Shown here: piece after piece, positions 27,483 to 36,185 of the stretch
Position numbering within the stretch: the first letter of the stretch is position 1
Layout: every line of letters starts with the position of its first letter
Assembly: GCA_024256265.1 (NCBI GenBank)
Contig: JACGUK010000006.1
Location: 62,001-126,000 of the forward strand
Direction of reading: 5' to 3'
Source: an archaeon
GTDB taxonomy: Archaea > Thermoproteota > Nitrososphaeria > Nitrososphaerales > JACAEJ01
DNA: 64,000 nucleotides
Translations under genes and position numbers: made by a program
Notes under the pieces: model-generated
What the model was told of the DNA's origin: nothing
What the model saw: only the letters and a program-made list of their open reading frames with translations
Databases searched by the model: none

Positions 27483-27663
27483 CCTTTAGAGCAAGATGCC
27501 TCATCACATGAGACACATTTGACCTCTTTAAACTTGCTTTATGATAGTAGGGCTTAAGTTCCAAGCTAGATGGTATGTGAGAGTGTTGGGGAGAGTGAGA
27601 GAAAAATTTTTCTAGCAAAGAAGGAGAAACTTATCATTGTTCAGGTCAAAGGTTCAAATCTCA

Positions 27664-27855
27664 TTATTCTGCTTTCTCGCTGTAGATCATATTGATCCTC
27701 GTCTTTCCCTTGCACTTGGTACATTCTCCTCCCTCTTTGTATACATAGTCCCCTGACTGGAAAGCCCTTTTCGTCTTCAGACCACAAGAACTGCACTCTT
27801 CAACTGTAAAGACTAAAAATTTTGATCTTTTCTCTAAACTACTCATAAAGTTCAT
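27664..27855 (-). CDS. Small zinc-ribbon protein next to DUF1512 gene
   Basis: A 63-aa protein with ECSSCGLKTKR and ECTKCKGKTR knuckles, a compact zinc ribbon. It lies 48 bases downstream of the DUF1512 gene on the same strand and is probably cotranscribed. A second ATG at codon 4 is also a possible start. Function is unknown. Confidence 0.65.
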   Translation of the reverse strand: MNFMSSLEKRSKFLVFTVEECSSCGLKTKRAFQSGDYVYKEGGECTKCKGKTRINMIYSEKAE

Positions 27856-27903
27856 AAATTGCTTTACTGCCTCCTTAAAAACCTCTTCGTTAAATTTATG
27901 GGA

Positions 27904-29049
27904 TTATTGGGAAACACCTACAGTATTACCGACGCCTATAACTACTACTTTATCCCCTTCCTTTGTCTTCTCCTCTATTATCCTATTTATAATCCCCATG
28001 ACTTTATCCATGGTTTCAGCTATTTCCTTTTTCATTACAGATATGGCATCGATGATGGATTGCTTAACTGCTATAGCGTATAGTGGGATGTTATGCTTTG
28101 ATGCTACCTCTTCTATCTTGAACCTATCCACACCTATGCCACCTATTATGGCACCGACTCCCTCTGCTATCTCTCCAGTCTTCTCTCCCTCAAGCTTTAA
28201 TGCTGCATCTATCATTATTATTGCATCTATCTTTATCCCCATCTCTTCTATAAGAAGAGTTAAAGCGTTACCAGGCTGCCCAACATTCCCTCCAGGTCCC
28301 TCAGCTTTAATAAGGTAAAGCACTCTTCCCTTATACTCTGATTCGCTCATCACTGTATCCTTTGCAACAGTTTTCTTCTCTTTCTCATTCATCATCTTCC
28401 CTACAACCATGGCTCCTATTCCATCTCCTATAGGTTGAGATTGCTTGAAGGCATCTATTGCGCCCATAAGAGCCTCAGCCTCTTGAAGCACCGTAGGTAG
28501 AACCATCTGAAGCTGTACTACCCAAAAATAGCTATTGGTCTTCTTACTTAAGAGGTAATAATGCCTTACTACTTTGTAATAATAGTTCAAAGCTGTAGCT
28601 ACCTCTAAGATATTCTCTATATTGCTGGCTTGAGTATCCGTAGCAGATGAGACAAAGCGTTTAATCTCAGCCCTCACCCTTTCATCCCTTACATTTATTA
28701 CATGCTCTATCTTCTTTACGATGCCAGCAGGATCTAGATCTACAGGCAAGAGGGTAAAGTACTCCAAGAACTGGTCAATTTTTTCAGTCAAATTCTCTTT
28801 GGATTTGCCAAAAGTAGCTATAAAATCTATAGCTTCTTTTCTCGATTTCTCCTTCATAAGCTTGAGCTTGTTCAATGAGCGAGAGACATCACTTAAACTC
28901 ACCCACATCTGTATGCGTTGCCCATAGAATATGAAGATGATGAAGGGTATCCAGAATAGCAATAGCCCTATCAAAGAGTCTTGTCCTAAAAGCCCTTGAA
29001 GTTTAAGCATTTGTAGTAATTCGAACAATACCATGCGCCTTACTATCAT
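27904..29049 (-). CDS. DUF1512 family archaeal membrane-associated protein
   Basis: A 381-aa protein that starts with a hydrophobic segment (about 22-42, LIGLLLFWIPFIIFIFYG) followed by a helical part with LPVDLDPAGIVKKIEHVINV and a C-terminal alpha/beta region (GRVLYLIKAEGPGGNVG, IIMIDAALKLEGEKTGEI, GVGAIIGG, VVVIGVGNTVG). This layout fits DUF1512, a widespread archaeal family without known function. The glycine-rich stretches look like a nucleotide- or ligand-binding fold. It is full length. Confidence 0.8.
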   Translation of the reverse strand: MIVRRMVLFELLQMLKLQGLLGQDSLIGLLLFWIPFIIFIFYGQRIQMWVSLSDVSRSLNKLKLMKEKSRKEAIDFIATFGKSKENLTEKIDQFLEYFTLLPVDLDPAGIVKKIEHVINVRDERVRAEIKRFVSSATDTQASNIENILEVATALNYYYKVVRHYYLLSKKTNSYFWVVQLQMVLPTVLQEAEALMGAIDAFKQSQPIGDGIGAMVVGKMMNEKEKKTVAKDTVMSESEYKGRVLYLIKAEGPGGNVGQPGNALTLLIEEMGIKIDAIIMIDAALKLEGEKTGEIAEGVGAIIGGIGVDRFKIEEVASKHNIPLYAIAVKQSIIDAISVMKKEIAETMDKVMGIINRIIEEKTKEGDKVVVIGVGNTVGVSQ

Positions 29050-29365
29050 CTATATAATAATTTTTTCCTTTTTAGCTTTTTGCTTGTGATTTGAATTGAT
29101 ATATTGATTAGCATTATGGTAAAGGTTAAGAGTTAAAGATCGAGAATATTCATCTATGAGAATATTAGTGATAGAGTGCTTAATAGTTCCAATGCTGATT
29201 CGCATGCATGTGGCTGAGGCTAAGGATGAAGAATTCAATAGTTGGGAGCATGAATGCTTGCTATGAGCTGGAAGAAGCTATAAAGAGCACTGATAGGATT
29301 ATGTTACAAGAGATAAGGTAGCTGAAGTTTATTATATTAACGACTAAATTTATCCATTCAGATGA
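29050..29365. other. Intergenic stretch between divergent genes
   Basis: These 316 bases separate the DUF1512 gene from the methyltransferase gene. Short open frames on both strands have no family resemblance or ribosome site. No tRNA, repeat or clear hairpin was seen; it probably holds the two divergent promoters. Confidence 0.4.
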
Positions 29366-29980
29366 TTGTATATGGATAATGCTAGAATTAAAGAGGAGGA
29401 TATAGCGCTTTTATGTAAAAGTTTAGAGAGAGAAGGGTTTATCAGGAGAATAGATCTTAACACTTATGCCCTTACTCGAAAGGGTCGAGAAGAGGTGAAT
29501 AATGCCTTGCTGAGCTTACCTATCTGCCCTTTTGATACTACACCTGATGAAGTGGTCAGGGGGATGCTGGAAATCGCTGAAGTAAAGCCTGATGATATTG
29601 TTTTTGACCTTGGTTCTGGTGATGGTAGAATAGCCATAACGGCTGCCAAAGAATTTGGTGCCATAGCCTATGGTGTGGAGATAAGAAAGGATCTCGTTAA
29701 AGCGGCTAGGGATAAAGTAAGAAAGCTCAAGCTAAATTTTAGAGTAAGAATAATTTACGGGGACCTTTTTAGGGCTGATATAAGCCGAGCTGATGCAGTA
29801 TTCTTATACTTAACAGAGGGCATTAACATAATGTTAAGGCCTAAGCTTGAAAGGGAGCTAAAGCTTGGTGCACGTATAGTTTCACATGATTATCCAATAA
29901 GAGGATGGGTGCCAAAAAAGATTAAGACTATTGGGGGGCATATATTATACCTCTACATAAAGGAAAAAGTGATCTTGTAA
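29366..29980 (+). CDS. SAM-dependent methyltransferase, aKMT/DOT1-like, with N-terminal helical domain
   Basis: A 204-aa class I methyltransferase. About 60 N-terminal residues (EEDIALLCKSLEREGFIRRI...LTRKGREEV) look like a small winged-helix domain. The catalytic part has PDEVVRGMLEIAEVKPDDIV, motif I FDLGSGDGRIAITAA and GVEIRKDLVKAA. The P-T-P-x-E-V-V lead-in followed by DLG-GDGR matches archaeal protein lysine methyltransferases of the aKMT/DOT1-like group, so a protein substrate is plausible but unproven. TTG 29366 or ATG 29372 may be the start. Confidence 0.72.
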   Translation: MYMDNARIKEEDIALLCKSLEREGFIRRIDLNTYALTRKGREEVNNALLSLPICPFDTTPDEVVRGMLEIAEVKPDDIVFDLGSGDGRIAITAAKEFGAIAYGVEIRKDLVKAARDKVRKLKLNFRVRIIYGDLFRADISRADAVFLYLTEGINIMLRPKLERELKLGARIVSHDYPIRGWVPKKIKTIGGHILYLYIKEKVIL

Positions 29981-30088
29981 TAAAGCGTCTCATTATAATC
30001 TATCACTCAGCTTCTTTTATATCTTCGCATTTCAATTTGGTGCTTAAAATAAATGTAAAATCTCTTGTGTAGCTGGGTCGTAGGATAA

Positions 30089-30110
30089 TTAACCACGAAA
30101 GCGTGGGTAA
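30089..30110. other. Short imperfect hairpin
   Basis: The sequence TTAACCACG-AAAG-CGTGGGTAA folds into a five-pair GC-containing stem plus three outer A-T pairs with one mismatch, around an AAAG loop. It lies between the methyltransferase gene (109 bases after its stop) and the small ORF at 30138. It lacks a following T-run, so it may be an RNA element rather than a terminator; function is unknown. Confidence 0.3.
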
Positions 30111-30137
30111 TAATATCTAGTAAACGGATGTTGACGG

Positions 30138-30266
30138 TTGGAAAAAATAATTGGTGTTTTTAAAAATTATCTTTTCAAGATCAAGTTTCAGCGCATCTAC
30201 GGCATTCCCCGAGAAGTCATCCCAACTCCAAGAAAAGATTATTTCGTACTCCATTCTGAGAAATAG
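30138..30266 (+). CDS. Possible 42-residue protein coupled to the surface-protein gene
   Basis: A TTG-started frame reads MEKIIGVFKNYLFKIKF, then IYGIPREVIPTPRKDYF and stops with TAG at 30264-30266, sharing its G with the GTG start of the next gene. Composition is protein-like and basic. It may be a real small coupled gene or the remnant of a longer upstream gene; no family is recognised. Confidence 0.35.
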   Translation: MEKIIGVFKNYLFKIKFQRIYGIPREVIPTPRKDYFVLHSEK

Positions 30267-32236
30267 TGAGACTTTCAAAGTTGGTACAAAGGCTCGTTGA
30301 CTTTATGGAGAAAAAGAGATTGGAAAGGAAAGCAAAATCGGGAATAATGTTGACACTGCTTTTAGTAGGCATGTTACAAATAGCATTTAATTTCGAAAAA
30401 GTTGACGCGATTTCTGACACGTCTTTGGCGGATCAGATTAACGCTTGTTTAAGTGAAGTTACAAGTTGGAGTGACCTTGTAAATATCGGTGTTGTAATGC
30501 ATAAATCGTCACTAAGCGATTTTGACACTTGGATAACCAGTAAGGCTGATGCCTATGATTGGGAAGGTGTTTTTGCTGTGAAGCGTTACGCTGAACAAGC
30601 GGGTTATTCTTCCAGCATTATTGATGCTAAAGTGAAACTTGCTTTAAGTAATATCCCAATGTTCAACAATTATTCACTTCCTAAAACAGATATTGCAGAT
30701 TTGGGATACTTTTGGCCTTGGGAAAGGTGTGTTCTCTATGGTTACCGATATGCCGAAGAATTGAATTGGGAAACTGGCAGATGGAATAAAACTTCTGGAT
30801 TTTTGGCTTTAAAATCTGTAAGAGATTGGTATGGAAGGGCATTTTACCGATGCAACCCTGACATTCCAACTGCGCAATCTTTGTTTGGAACACGATGGCA
30901 TGAAGCCGGAAGTCTAATGGATTGTTTCTTCATTTTCTACAAATTAGGTGTAGAAGATGCTCTCAATTATGCTGTTCAAGAATGGGAATGGTTAAATAAT
31001 AATCTATGGTTGAGTGACCACTTCAGCTATGCACCTTCATGGCCAAATTGGGAATTTAGCGGAATAAGCGTTTTCCCAAATGTTGCGAAACTGCACTTGA
31101 AGGGAACGAATTTGGGCAACTGGAGCAGGGTTGTGATAGATCTACAGTTTAGATACATTAGCAGTCTATGGAGTTCTCCGCAATGGCATGCAACTTACAA
31201 AGTTGCAGAACATCATCATACTGGAAACACTGAACGAAGGTTAGACGGAACTTTAGACGCTTGGATGATGCTCAATACCTTTTACGGTTTGTTCAATTCT
31301 GGGAACCGAACAAACATGAAGAATATGTTAGAGGGAAATGGAGTGACACAAGCATGGGTAGGTTTAAATGAATCAGATTTAAGGCAAACTACTACAAACT
31401 TGTTTAGGTCAACAAGCTCTTGGGGTTATTCTGACAGCTCAACGGCACAAGCGGCATTATGTTTGTTTTTAATTGGAATTTCTCCTCAAGACGGCAGAGG
31501 TTTAGCAATTCCTTTAATTTCGGATAGACATAGCTGTTACGCCTCTTTAAATTATCGTCATTTTGAATTTGACTATACAAATCATAAAATCAAGATCCCA
31601 GTTTGGGGTGGAACAACTCTAAAATTCATGTATGGAAACACAGCTGTAACTAAATATTTCGAAACAACTGGCATTTACAACGTTACTTTTACTTCTGATT
31701 GGAATTCGATTTCTCAGGTTACAAAAGTTTCAAGCCTTTATTCTGACGAATATTATTTGTGGACTCAAGAAGGCAGTATAACTTTTCCCCCTACAATAAC
31801 AATTGTTTCTCCAGAAAACAGAACATATACAACTACATCCGTTCCATTGATCTTTTGGATAGGATACAGCTTAAATGAGACAATCTCTTGGATAGGATAC
31901 AGCTTGGACAACCAAGCAAATGTAACAATTACCGAAAACACAACTCTATCTGGGTTGTCTGAAGGCTCACATAGCTTAATAGTTTATGTCAATGATACCG
32001 TTGGGAACACTGGAACTTCTGAGACAATCCACTTTAGCATAAATACCCAACAACAGGGATTTTCCCCTATAAAATTCTTTCTCCAGAAAACAATATGGAT
32101 CGTAGCCGTAATCACAATCGCAGGATTCGGAGTAGCCCTTTTAGTCTATTTCACAAGAGTCAAGAGAACAACTGAAAAGACTAATAATGTTTCCAGAGTT
32201 TTCCTTGAGGGTTATTCTACCTTTATTTATGGTTGA
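30266..32236 (+). CDS. Large secreted or membrane-anchored surface protein with Ig-like C-terminal repeat
   Basis: This 656-aa protein has a hydrophobic N-terminal segment (about 27-43, MLTLLLVGMLQIAFNF) after a basic stretch, and a C-terminal helix (about 610-630, IVAVITIAGFGVALLVYF) followed by Lys/Arg, so the main body should face outside. The body (50-505) is rich in Trp, Tyr and aromatic motifs with many N-glycosylation-like NXS/T sites; no catalytic motif is recognised. Residues 510-600 form an Ig-like domain (TITIVSPENRTYTTTSVPL, GLSEGSHSLIVYVNDTVGNT) common in surface proteins of uncultured archaea. GTG 30266 is the start used; codon usage differs somewhat from its neighbours. Confidence 0.65.
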   Translation: MRLSKLVQRLVDFMEKKRLERKAKSGIMLTLLLVGMLQIAFNFEKVDAISDTSLADQINACLSEVTSWSDLVNIGVVMHKSSLSDFDTWITSKADAYDWEGVFAVKRYAEQAGYSSSIIDAKVKLALSNIPMFNNYSLPKTDIADLGYFWPWERCVLYGYRYAEELNWETGRWNKTSGFLALKSVRDWYGRAFYRCNPDIPTAQSLFGTRWHEAGSLMDCFFIFYKLGVEDALNYAVQEWEWLNNNLWLSDHFSYAPSWPNWEFSGISVFPNVAKLHLKGTNLGNWSRVVIDLQFRYISSLWSSPQWHATYKVAEHHHTGNTERRLDGTLDAWMMLNTFYGLFNSGNRTNMKNMLEGNGVTQAWVGLNESDLRQTTTNLFRSTSSWGYSDSSTAQAALCLFLIGISPQDGRGLAIPLISDRHSCYASLNYRHFEFDYTNHKIKIPVWGGTTLKFMYGNTAVTKYFETTGIYNVTFTSDWNSISQVTKVSSLYSDEYYLWTQEGSITFPPTITIVSPENRTYTTTSVPLIFWIGYSLNETISWIGYSLDNQANVTITENTTLSGLSEGSHSLIVYVNDTVGNTGTSETIHFSINTQQQGFSPIKFFLQKTIWIVAVITIAGFGVALLVYFTRVKRTTEKTNNVSRVFLEGYSTFIYG

Positions 32237-32357
32237 GTCTTATCAAATGTCCCTGCACCTTCTTAGACTAGATTTGGCGATAGAGCCTAGGATAACCTGA
32301 GAGGATAGGATAAGTATACGATGATGTAATGTGGATGAGTTCTTATGTATCAAATGA

Positions 32358-32451
32358 TGGGGCCGGTGGGATTCGAACCCACGACTTTCAGCCTTTTTAA
32401 GGACTCTGGCGCCCGAGGCCAGTGCCATAAACCAAGCTAGGCCACGACCCC
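32358..32451 (-). tRNA. tRNA-Pro (CGG) with an insertion in the variable region
   Basis: Acceptor GGGGTCG/CGGCCCC with A73, anticodon stem CTGGC/GCCAG with loop CTCGGGC (anticodon CGG, 32413-32415), and T-arm GTGGG-TTCGAAT-CCCAC are clear. The region between anticodon stem and T-arm is 23 bases instead of 4-5. It contains a CCTT/AAGG helix with an AAA loop and is framed by the direct repeat AGTC. Removing 18-19 bases gives a normal 75-base tRNA, so an intron in the variable loop (about 45/46) is the best reading. Proline is not a long-variable-arm tRNA. Confidence 0.88.
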
Positions 32452-32602
32452 CTTTTGTAATAATTAAAACATGTGTTTAAGTATTGTTTTGTAATAATGC
32501 TTAATTAAAGAACTTAACTATTAGAGGAGAATACCATTGGAGTTAGTTTGTTGAAGTTATGTAATTGCTCATGCTTGGTAGAGCAGATATATTGATGGCA
32601 AG

Positions 32603-33247
32603 TTAAGGAAAGTAGTATTTTATACCGTCTATTACGAAGCCCACAGCTATGGCTGCTATGAATATTGCCATTATCCTTGCAATAACGGCAGAACCAGTGG
32701 TGCCTAGAATCTTATGAATTCTCTCTATAAAGCGCAAGACTAGCCATATTGTGAAAAATATAATCAGAGCAGACACCAAAGTAGCTGGTAATCCAAAGGT
32801 CTGTAACATCACTATCGTGGTAGTAATAGCTCCTGGACCAACAAGGAGAGGGGTAGCAATTGGAACTGCACCAATACTCTCAGGCAAGACTTTTCTCTCC
32901 TCCCAGCCCCCAAAGACAAGTATCTTGATTGCTATCACGACTAACAACACTCCACCAGCTACCATGAAGCTTTGTGGAGAGATTCTGAAGACTTCTAATA
33001 TCTGTTGTCCTAATAGGGCAAAGACCAAGAGAAGTATTAAGGATACAATAGTAGCTGTTCGAAAAGCTTTCCTACGTTGCTCAAGACTCATACCTTCTGT
33101 TAGGCTGATAAATATTGGCACATTCCCAATTGGGTCGACGATGATAAATAGTGCAAGTGAAACCTTCAGCACTTCATTGATGAAATTCTCTATCAAAGAT
33201 ACCAGCCTCATTACTATTGCTAGAATCATATGGATAAGTCTTACCAT
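32603..33247 (-). CDS. MarC family membrane protein (UPF0056)
   Basis: A 214-aa integral membrane protein with about six hydrophobic segments. Seen are SLALFIIVDPIGNVPIFISLTE, the family signature around DPIGNVP, RKAFRTATIVSLILLL and PLLVGPGAITTTIVMLQ. The family's substrate is unsettled; despite the name it is not proven to give antibiotic resistance. It stands alone on this strand between tRNA-Pro and the homocysteine genes. Confidence 0.9.
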   Translation of the reverse strand: MVRLIHMILAIVMRLVSLIENFINEVLKVSLALFIIVDPIGNVPIFISLTEGMSLEQRRKAFRTATIVSLILLLVFALLGQQILEVFRISPQSFMVAGGVLLVVIAIKILVFGGWEERKVLPESIGAVPIATPLLVGPGAITTTIVMLQTFGLPATLVSALIIFFTIWLVLRFIERIHKILGTTGSAVIARIMAIFIAAIAVGFVIDGIKYYFP

Positions 33248-33334
33248 AGAATTATCTTGAATATGCTACTACACTAAAAGGTAAGAAATTCTGCTGGAGG
33301 TCTTTTTTTGGACACAAGTAACTATTTCACAAGA

Positions 33335-34141
33335 TTAGAGGAATCTCATCTTATGGGGAAATATCTCATGTAAACTTGCTTCGAATAGATCGTCAAGATT
33401 ACCATTTAGCTTAAGAAGTCTTGGCAATTTACCAACTTTGCCTATGTATCTCCCACGAATAACCATGGCAGCCCTAACATTTGGTATAGTCTCAGCTACT
33501 TCTAATCCAGATTGAACAGATGCCTCAACATCAGAACCTTTCACAGCATTACAAACAGCTGTAGCTACTGCATCAGCCAAGGACGCTGACCTCGCTATTA
33601 CAATTGCTGCATCTGCATTGCCAAAGCTTAAAGCATGACTAACTGTAGCAGAGCTCGTTGCTATACCTATAGGAGAGTCATCTGGTAATAGTTGAAAGCC
33701 TATACGACCAGAGAGAGGGGAGGAGCCTGCATAAATCCCTACGTTAATGGGCTTATTAGATACAGATGCTATCTCTCCACCATTTTCAACCAAACTAACT
33801 GAAGAGCCTTGATGAATCATATCTTCAACTGCTATCTCAGCTAAAGCTCCTGGAATAGCTGCCATAGGCCCAACATTGGCTAACTCTGCTGAAAAAGCTG
33901 CCAATTTAACAACTTTAGGAGCATCTTCCTCAACATCTATAGGCTCTAAAGAAAATTTGTAATCAGGATGATATTTAATGTATCTTTCTAATGATTTCCT
34001 ATGAAGAATTATAGAATTTAATGCTACAGATATGGCTTGAGGGTTATCACTGATTATTAGCAAGTTGGATTGCTTTATCACTCTTCTCTCTCTGTATAAA
34101 CCTCTTAAGAATACTGTTCTTGAGCTCATAGGCTTTGTCAC
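33335..34141 (-). CDS. COG2122/UPF0280 protein of homocysteine biosynthesis
   Basis: This 268-aa protein has the UPF0280 (ApbE-like fold) signatures RGLYRERRVIKQSNLLI, MAAIPGALAEIAVE, ENGGEIAS and GIATSSATVSHALSFGNADA. In Methanosarcina, COG2122 works with the COG1900 and NIL-ferredoxin proteins to make homocysteine from aspartate semialdehyde and sulfide. Here all three are adjacent on one strand (gap of 18 bases to the ferredoxin gene), which strongly supports the same pathway. Confidence 0.85.
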   Translation of the reverse strand: MTKPMSSRTVFLRGLYRERRVIKQSNLLIISDNPQAISVALNSIILHRKSLERYIKYHPDYKFSLEPIDVEEDAPKVVKLAAFSAELANVGPMAAIPGALAEIAVEDMIHQGSSVSLVENGGEIASVSNKPINVGIYAGSSPLSGRIGFQLLPDDSPIGIATSSATVSHALSFGNADAAIVIARSASLADAVATAVCNAVKGSDVEASVQSGLEVAETIPNVRAAMVIRGRYIGKVGKLPRLLKLNGNLDDLFEASLHEIFPHKMRFL

Positions 34142-34159
34142 TTTTAAAATTTGTTTTTA

Positions 34160-34549
34160 TCATAACATTCGAATGGCTCTAACTGGGCAAGCATCAACAC
34201 AGATACCACATCCAACACATTTCTGTTCATTGAAATCTATGTCCCAATTTAAGTCTTGAATTATGGCTCTGACTGGGCATGGTGAGACACAGGCTCCACA
34301 AGATATGCATCTCTCACGATCTATCTCTATAGTTCTAGTTATCTCTTTTACTATCAAACCGGCTTTTTGGAAAAGAGACGAGACTTCTTTCAATTTTTCT
34401 CCTATAGCTGGCACATCAATTAACATCTCTCCAGTATTCAGCGTTATCTTTGCCTCTAAGATGTTTATTGGTAAATTGGTTTTAGATATTACCTCTGAAA
34501 GAACTGGTTTTCCCAAATTCTCACGAGAATAGATGAGCTTGAGCTTCAT
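34160..34549 (-). CDS. NIL-domain ferredoxin of homocysteine biosynthesis
   Basis: A 129-aa protein with an N-terminal NIL ligand-binding domain (about 1-70, MKLKLIYSRENLGKPVLSEV) and two 4Fe-4S motifs, CISCGACVSPCP and CVGCGICVDACP. It is the electron-transfer partner in sulfide-dependent homocysteine synthesis, known from methanogen work on the MA1822 homolog. It overlaps the upstream COG1900 gene by 4 bases (ATGA), so the two are translationally coupled. Confidence 0.9.
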   Translation of the reverse strand: MKLKLIYSRENLGKPVLSEVISKTNLPINILEAKITLNTGEMLIDVPAIGEKLKEVSSLFQKAGLIVKEITRTIEIDRERCISCGACVSPCPVRAIIQDLNWDIDFNEQKCVGCGICVDACPVRAIRML

Positions 34550-36072
34550 GCTATCACCCTCCTAACGAGCTTTCTCGATATATCATCTGTAGTCAATATG
34601 CCAATTATATGATTGGATTGATCTACAATAGGAACTCCAGATATGTTATGCTGTTCCATTCTTCTTATTACTGTGTCTATAACTTCATCCTCTTTTGCAG
34701 TTATAACCTTCGAAGTCATTATTTCATGAAGCTGTCTTTTATCGTGAGCTACTGCCTTAGCCAAATCCCATGATGTTATTATACCTATGAGCTTGCCTTC
34801 ATTGTCAACTATAGGTAGATGATCTACGCCCTTTGTTATCAGTATCTTAGCAACACTCTTTATATCATCGTTTGGCTTGCCAACAATTATCTCTCTTGTC
34901 ATTATATCCCTTACTCTTGGCTCTCTTCCCCTCACTTCTAAAGGCTTGAACTCCCTATAGTTTGGGATTAATTCTGCAGGCCTATTGAGTAAGAAAATCC
35001 CTTCAATTATCCAATTTTTAAGAGTTATAGCTATCTCTTTTGCTACTTTATAGCTTGAGAGAGAAGAGGATCTTATTTCCTTTTGATTGATTTCTACTTT
35101 GCCAGATTTCAGTTCAGTATACGATACCTTTTTTACAGCAGGTCTATTTCTTGATGGTATACCATAATCCAGTATGTTGGTAAAGATTTCATCATCCTTC
35201 AATGCTACTGAGGCAGCTACTCTTTCATTTATAATGGGTAAAGGGATTCCAACGCCTACATAGAGGGTAGTACCATATTTGTGATAAGTTGCACCTCTTA
35301 GATAATGGCTACTCATCTGTTTAAGGTCACCTCTCACCATTATAGTGCCCAATTGGTTCTGAGGATTATGCTGAGTCCCTTCCCCAACGATATAACCAAC
35401 TCCTCCTCCTAAGAAGATACGAGTTCCTATGCCAATAGTTTCAAAGCCCTTATCCTTGTATAATGGGCTTAACTGACCTGCCCCACAATAAGTTATATTC
35501 CCATAGCAAGGAAGAAGAGTTCCCATGTAAGTGTAAAGAATTTTATCAGTGCTATTCGTTGCTGCATTGTATCTTTCATAAGCATTTCTTGGATTGAGCA
35601 ATACTGCTTGGTTAAGATCGTTTATAGTTAACGTAGTTTCAATCGATCTTCTAGGATAGCAATCAGTTCCATAAGCCTCAGCCCTTAACTCAATCTCTTT
35701 TCCAGAGACTAAATCTTCAATTACATGACCGCCTCCATACTCAAAGCCCTCTGTCTCACTCATGGCAGTAGCGCCTATGTAGCAGTCTACTGCTGCTAAC
35801 CCTTTATAGGCAGGAACATCGTTGAGCCAGCACTTGAACATCTTTATTGGAGGATCAGCATGACCAAAGTTTATGAAGGCACCAGAACTACACATAGCAC
35901 CAAAGGTCCCTGTTGTTACCACATCCACTTCTTTTGAAGCTTTTTCCAATCCTGATTCTTCAACAGTCTTTATGAACTCATCAGCAGTTAATACGATAGC
36001 ATCTCCACGCTTTATCTTCTGATTTATCTCATCGTAGGTTCTTAACTTTTCTGTTCCTATCTCTTCTGACAT
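34546..36072 (-). CDS. Homocysteine biosynthesis protein (COG1900/DUF39) with two CBS domains
   Basis: The 508-aa protein has an N-terminal DUF39 part (about 1-375; MCSSGAFINFGHADPP with the conserved Cys, GLAAVDCYIGAT, DCYPRRSI, YCGAGQLSP) and a C-terminal pair of CBS domains (about 385-505; DIMTREIIVGKPNDDIKSV, IMTSKVITAKEDEVIDTV). DUF39 is the sulfur-transfer core of the sulfide-to-homocysteine route; CBS domains commonly bind adenosyl ligands such as SAM and would suit feedback control. A GGTGAT ribosome site precedes ATG 36072. It heads the three-gene operon. Confidence 0.92.
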   Translation of the reverse strand: MSEEIGTEKLRTYDEINQKIKRGDAIVLTADEFIKTVEESGLEKASKEVDVVTTGTFGAMCSSGAFINFGHADPPIKMFKCWLNDVPAYKGLAAVDCYIGATAMSETEGFEYGGGHVIEDLVSGKEIELRAEAYGTDCYPRRSIETTLTINDLNQAVLLNPRNAYERYNAATNSTDKILYTYMGTLLPCYGNITYCGAGQLSPLYKDKGFETIGIGTRIFLGGGVGYIVGEGTQHNPQNQLGTIMVRGDLKQMSSHYLRGATYHKYGTTLYVGVGIPLPIINERVAASVALKDDEIFTNILDYGIPSRNRPAVKKVSYTELKSGKVEINQKEIRSSSLSSYKVAKEIAITLKNWIIEGIFLLNRPAELIPNYREFKPLEVRGREPRVRDIMTREIIVGKPNDDIKSVAKILITKGVDHLPIVDNEGKLIGIITSWDLAKAVAHDKRQLHEIMTSKVITAKEDEVIDTVIRRMEQHNISGVPIVDQSNHIIGILTTDDISRKLVRRVIA

Positions 36073-36185
36073 AACATCACCTTGCCCAGAACAGAATTGA
36101 TACTTTATAAATAGTTTCTTGGCAAAATTATTCCTTTTGGAATAAAGCTAAAGGTTAAATTTAAGTCATAAAATGAATTCATAAT

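Noticed and set aside
27412..27618. Minus-strand frame across tRNA-Gly
   Set aside because: Its codons include the T-arm and acceptor of tRNA-Gly; the tRNA explains the sequence.
27600..27662. GGTTCAAATC motif resembling a tRNA T-arm
   Set aside because: No matching acceptor or anticodon arm was found on either side; treated as chance.
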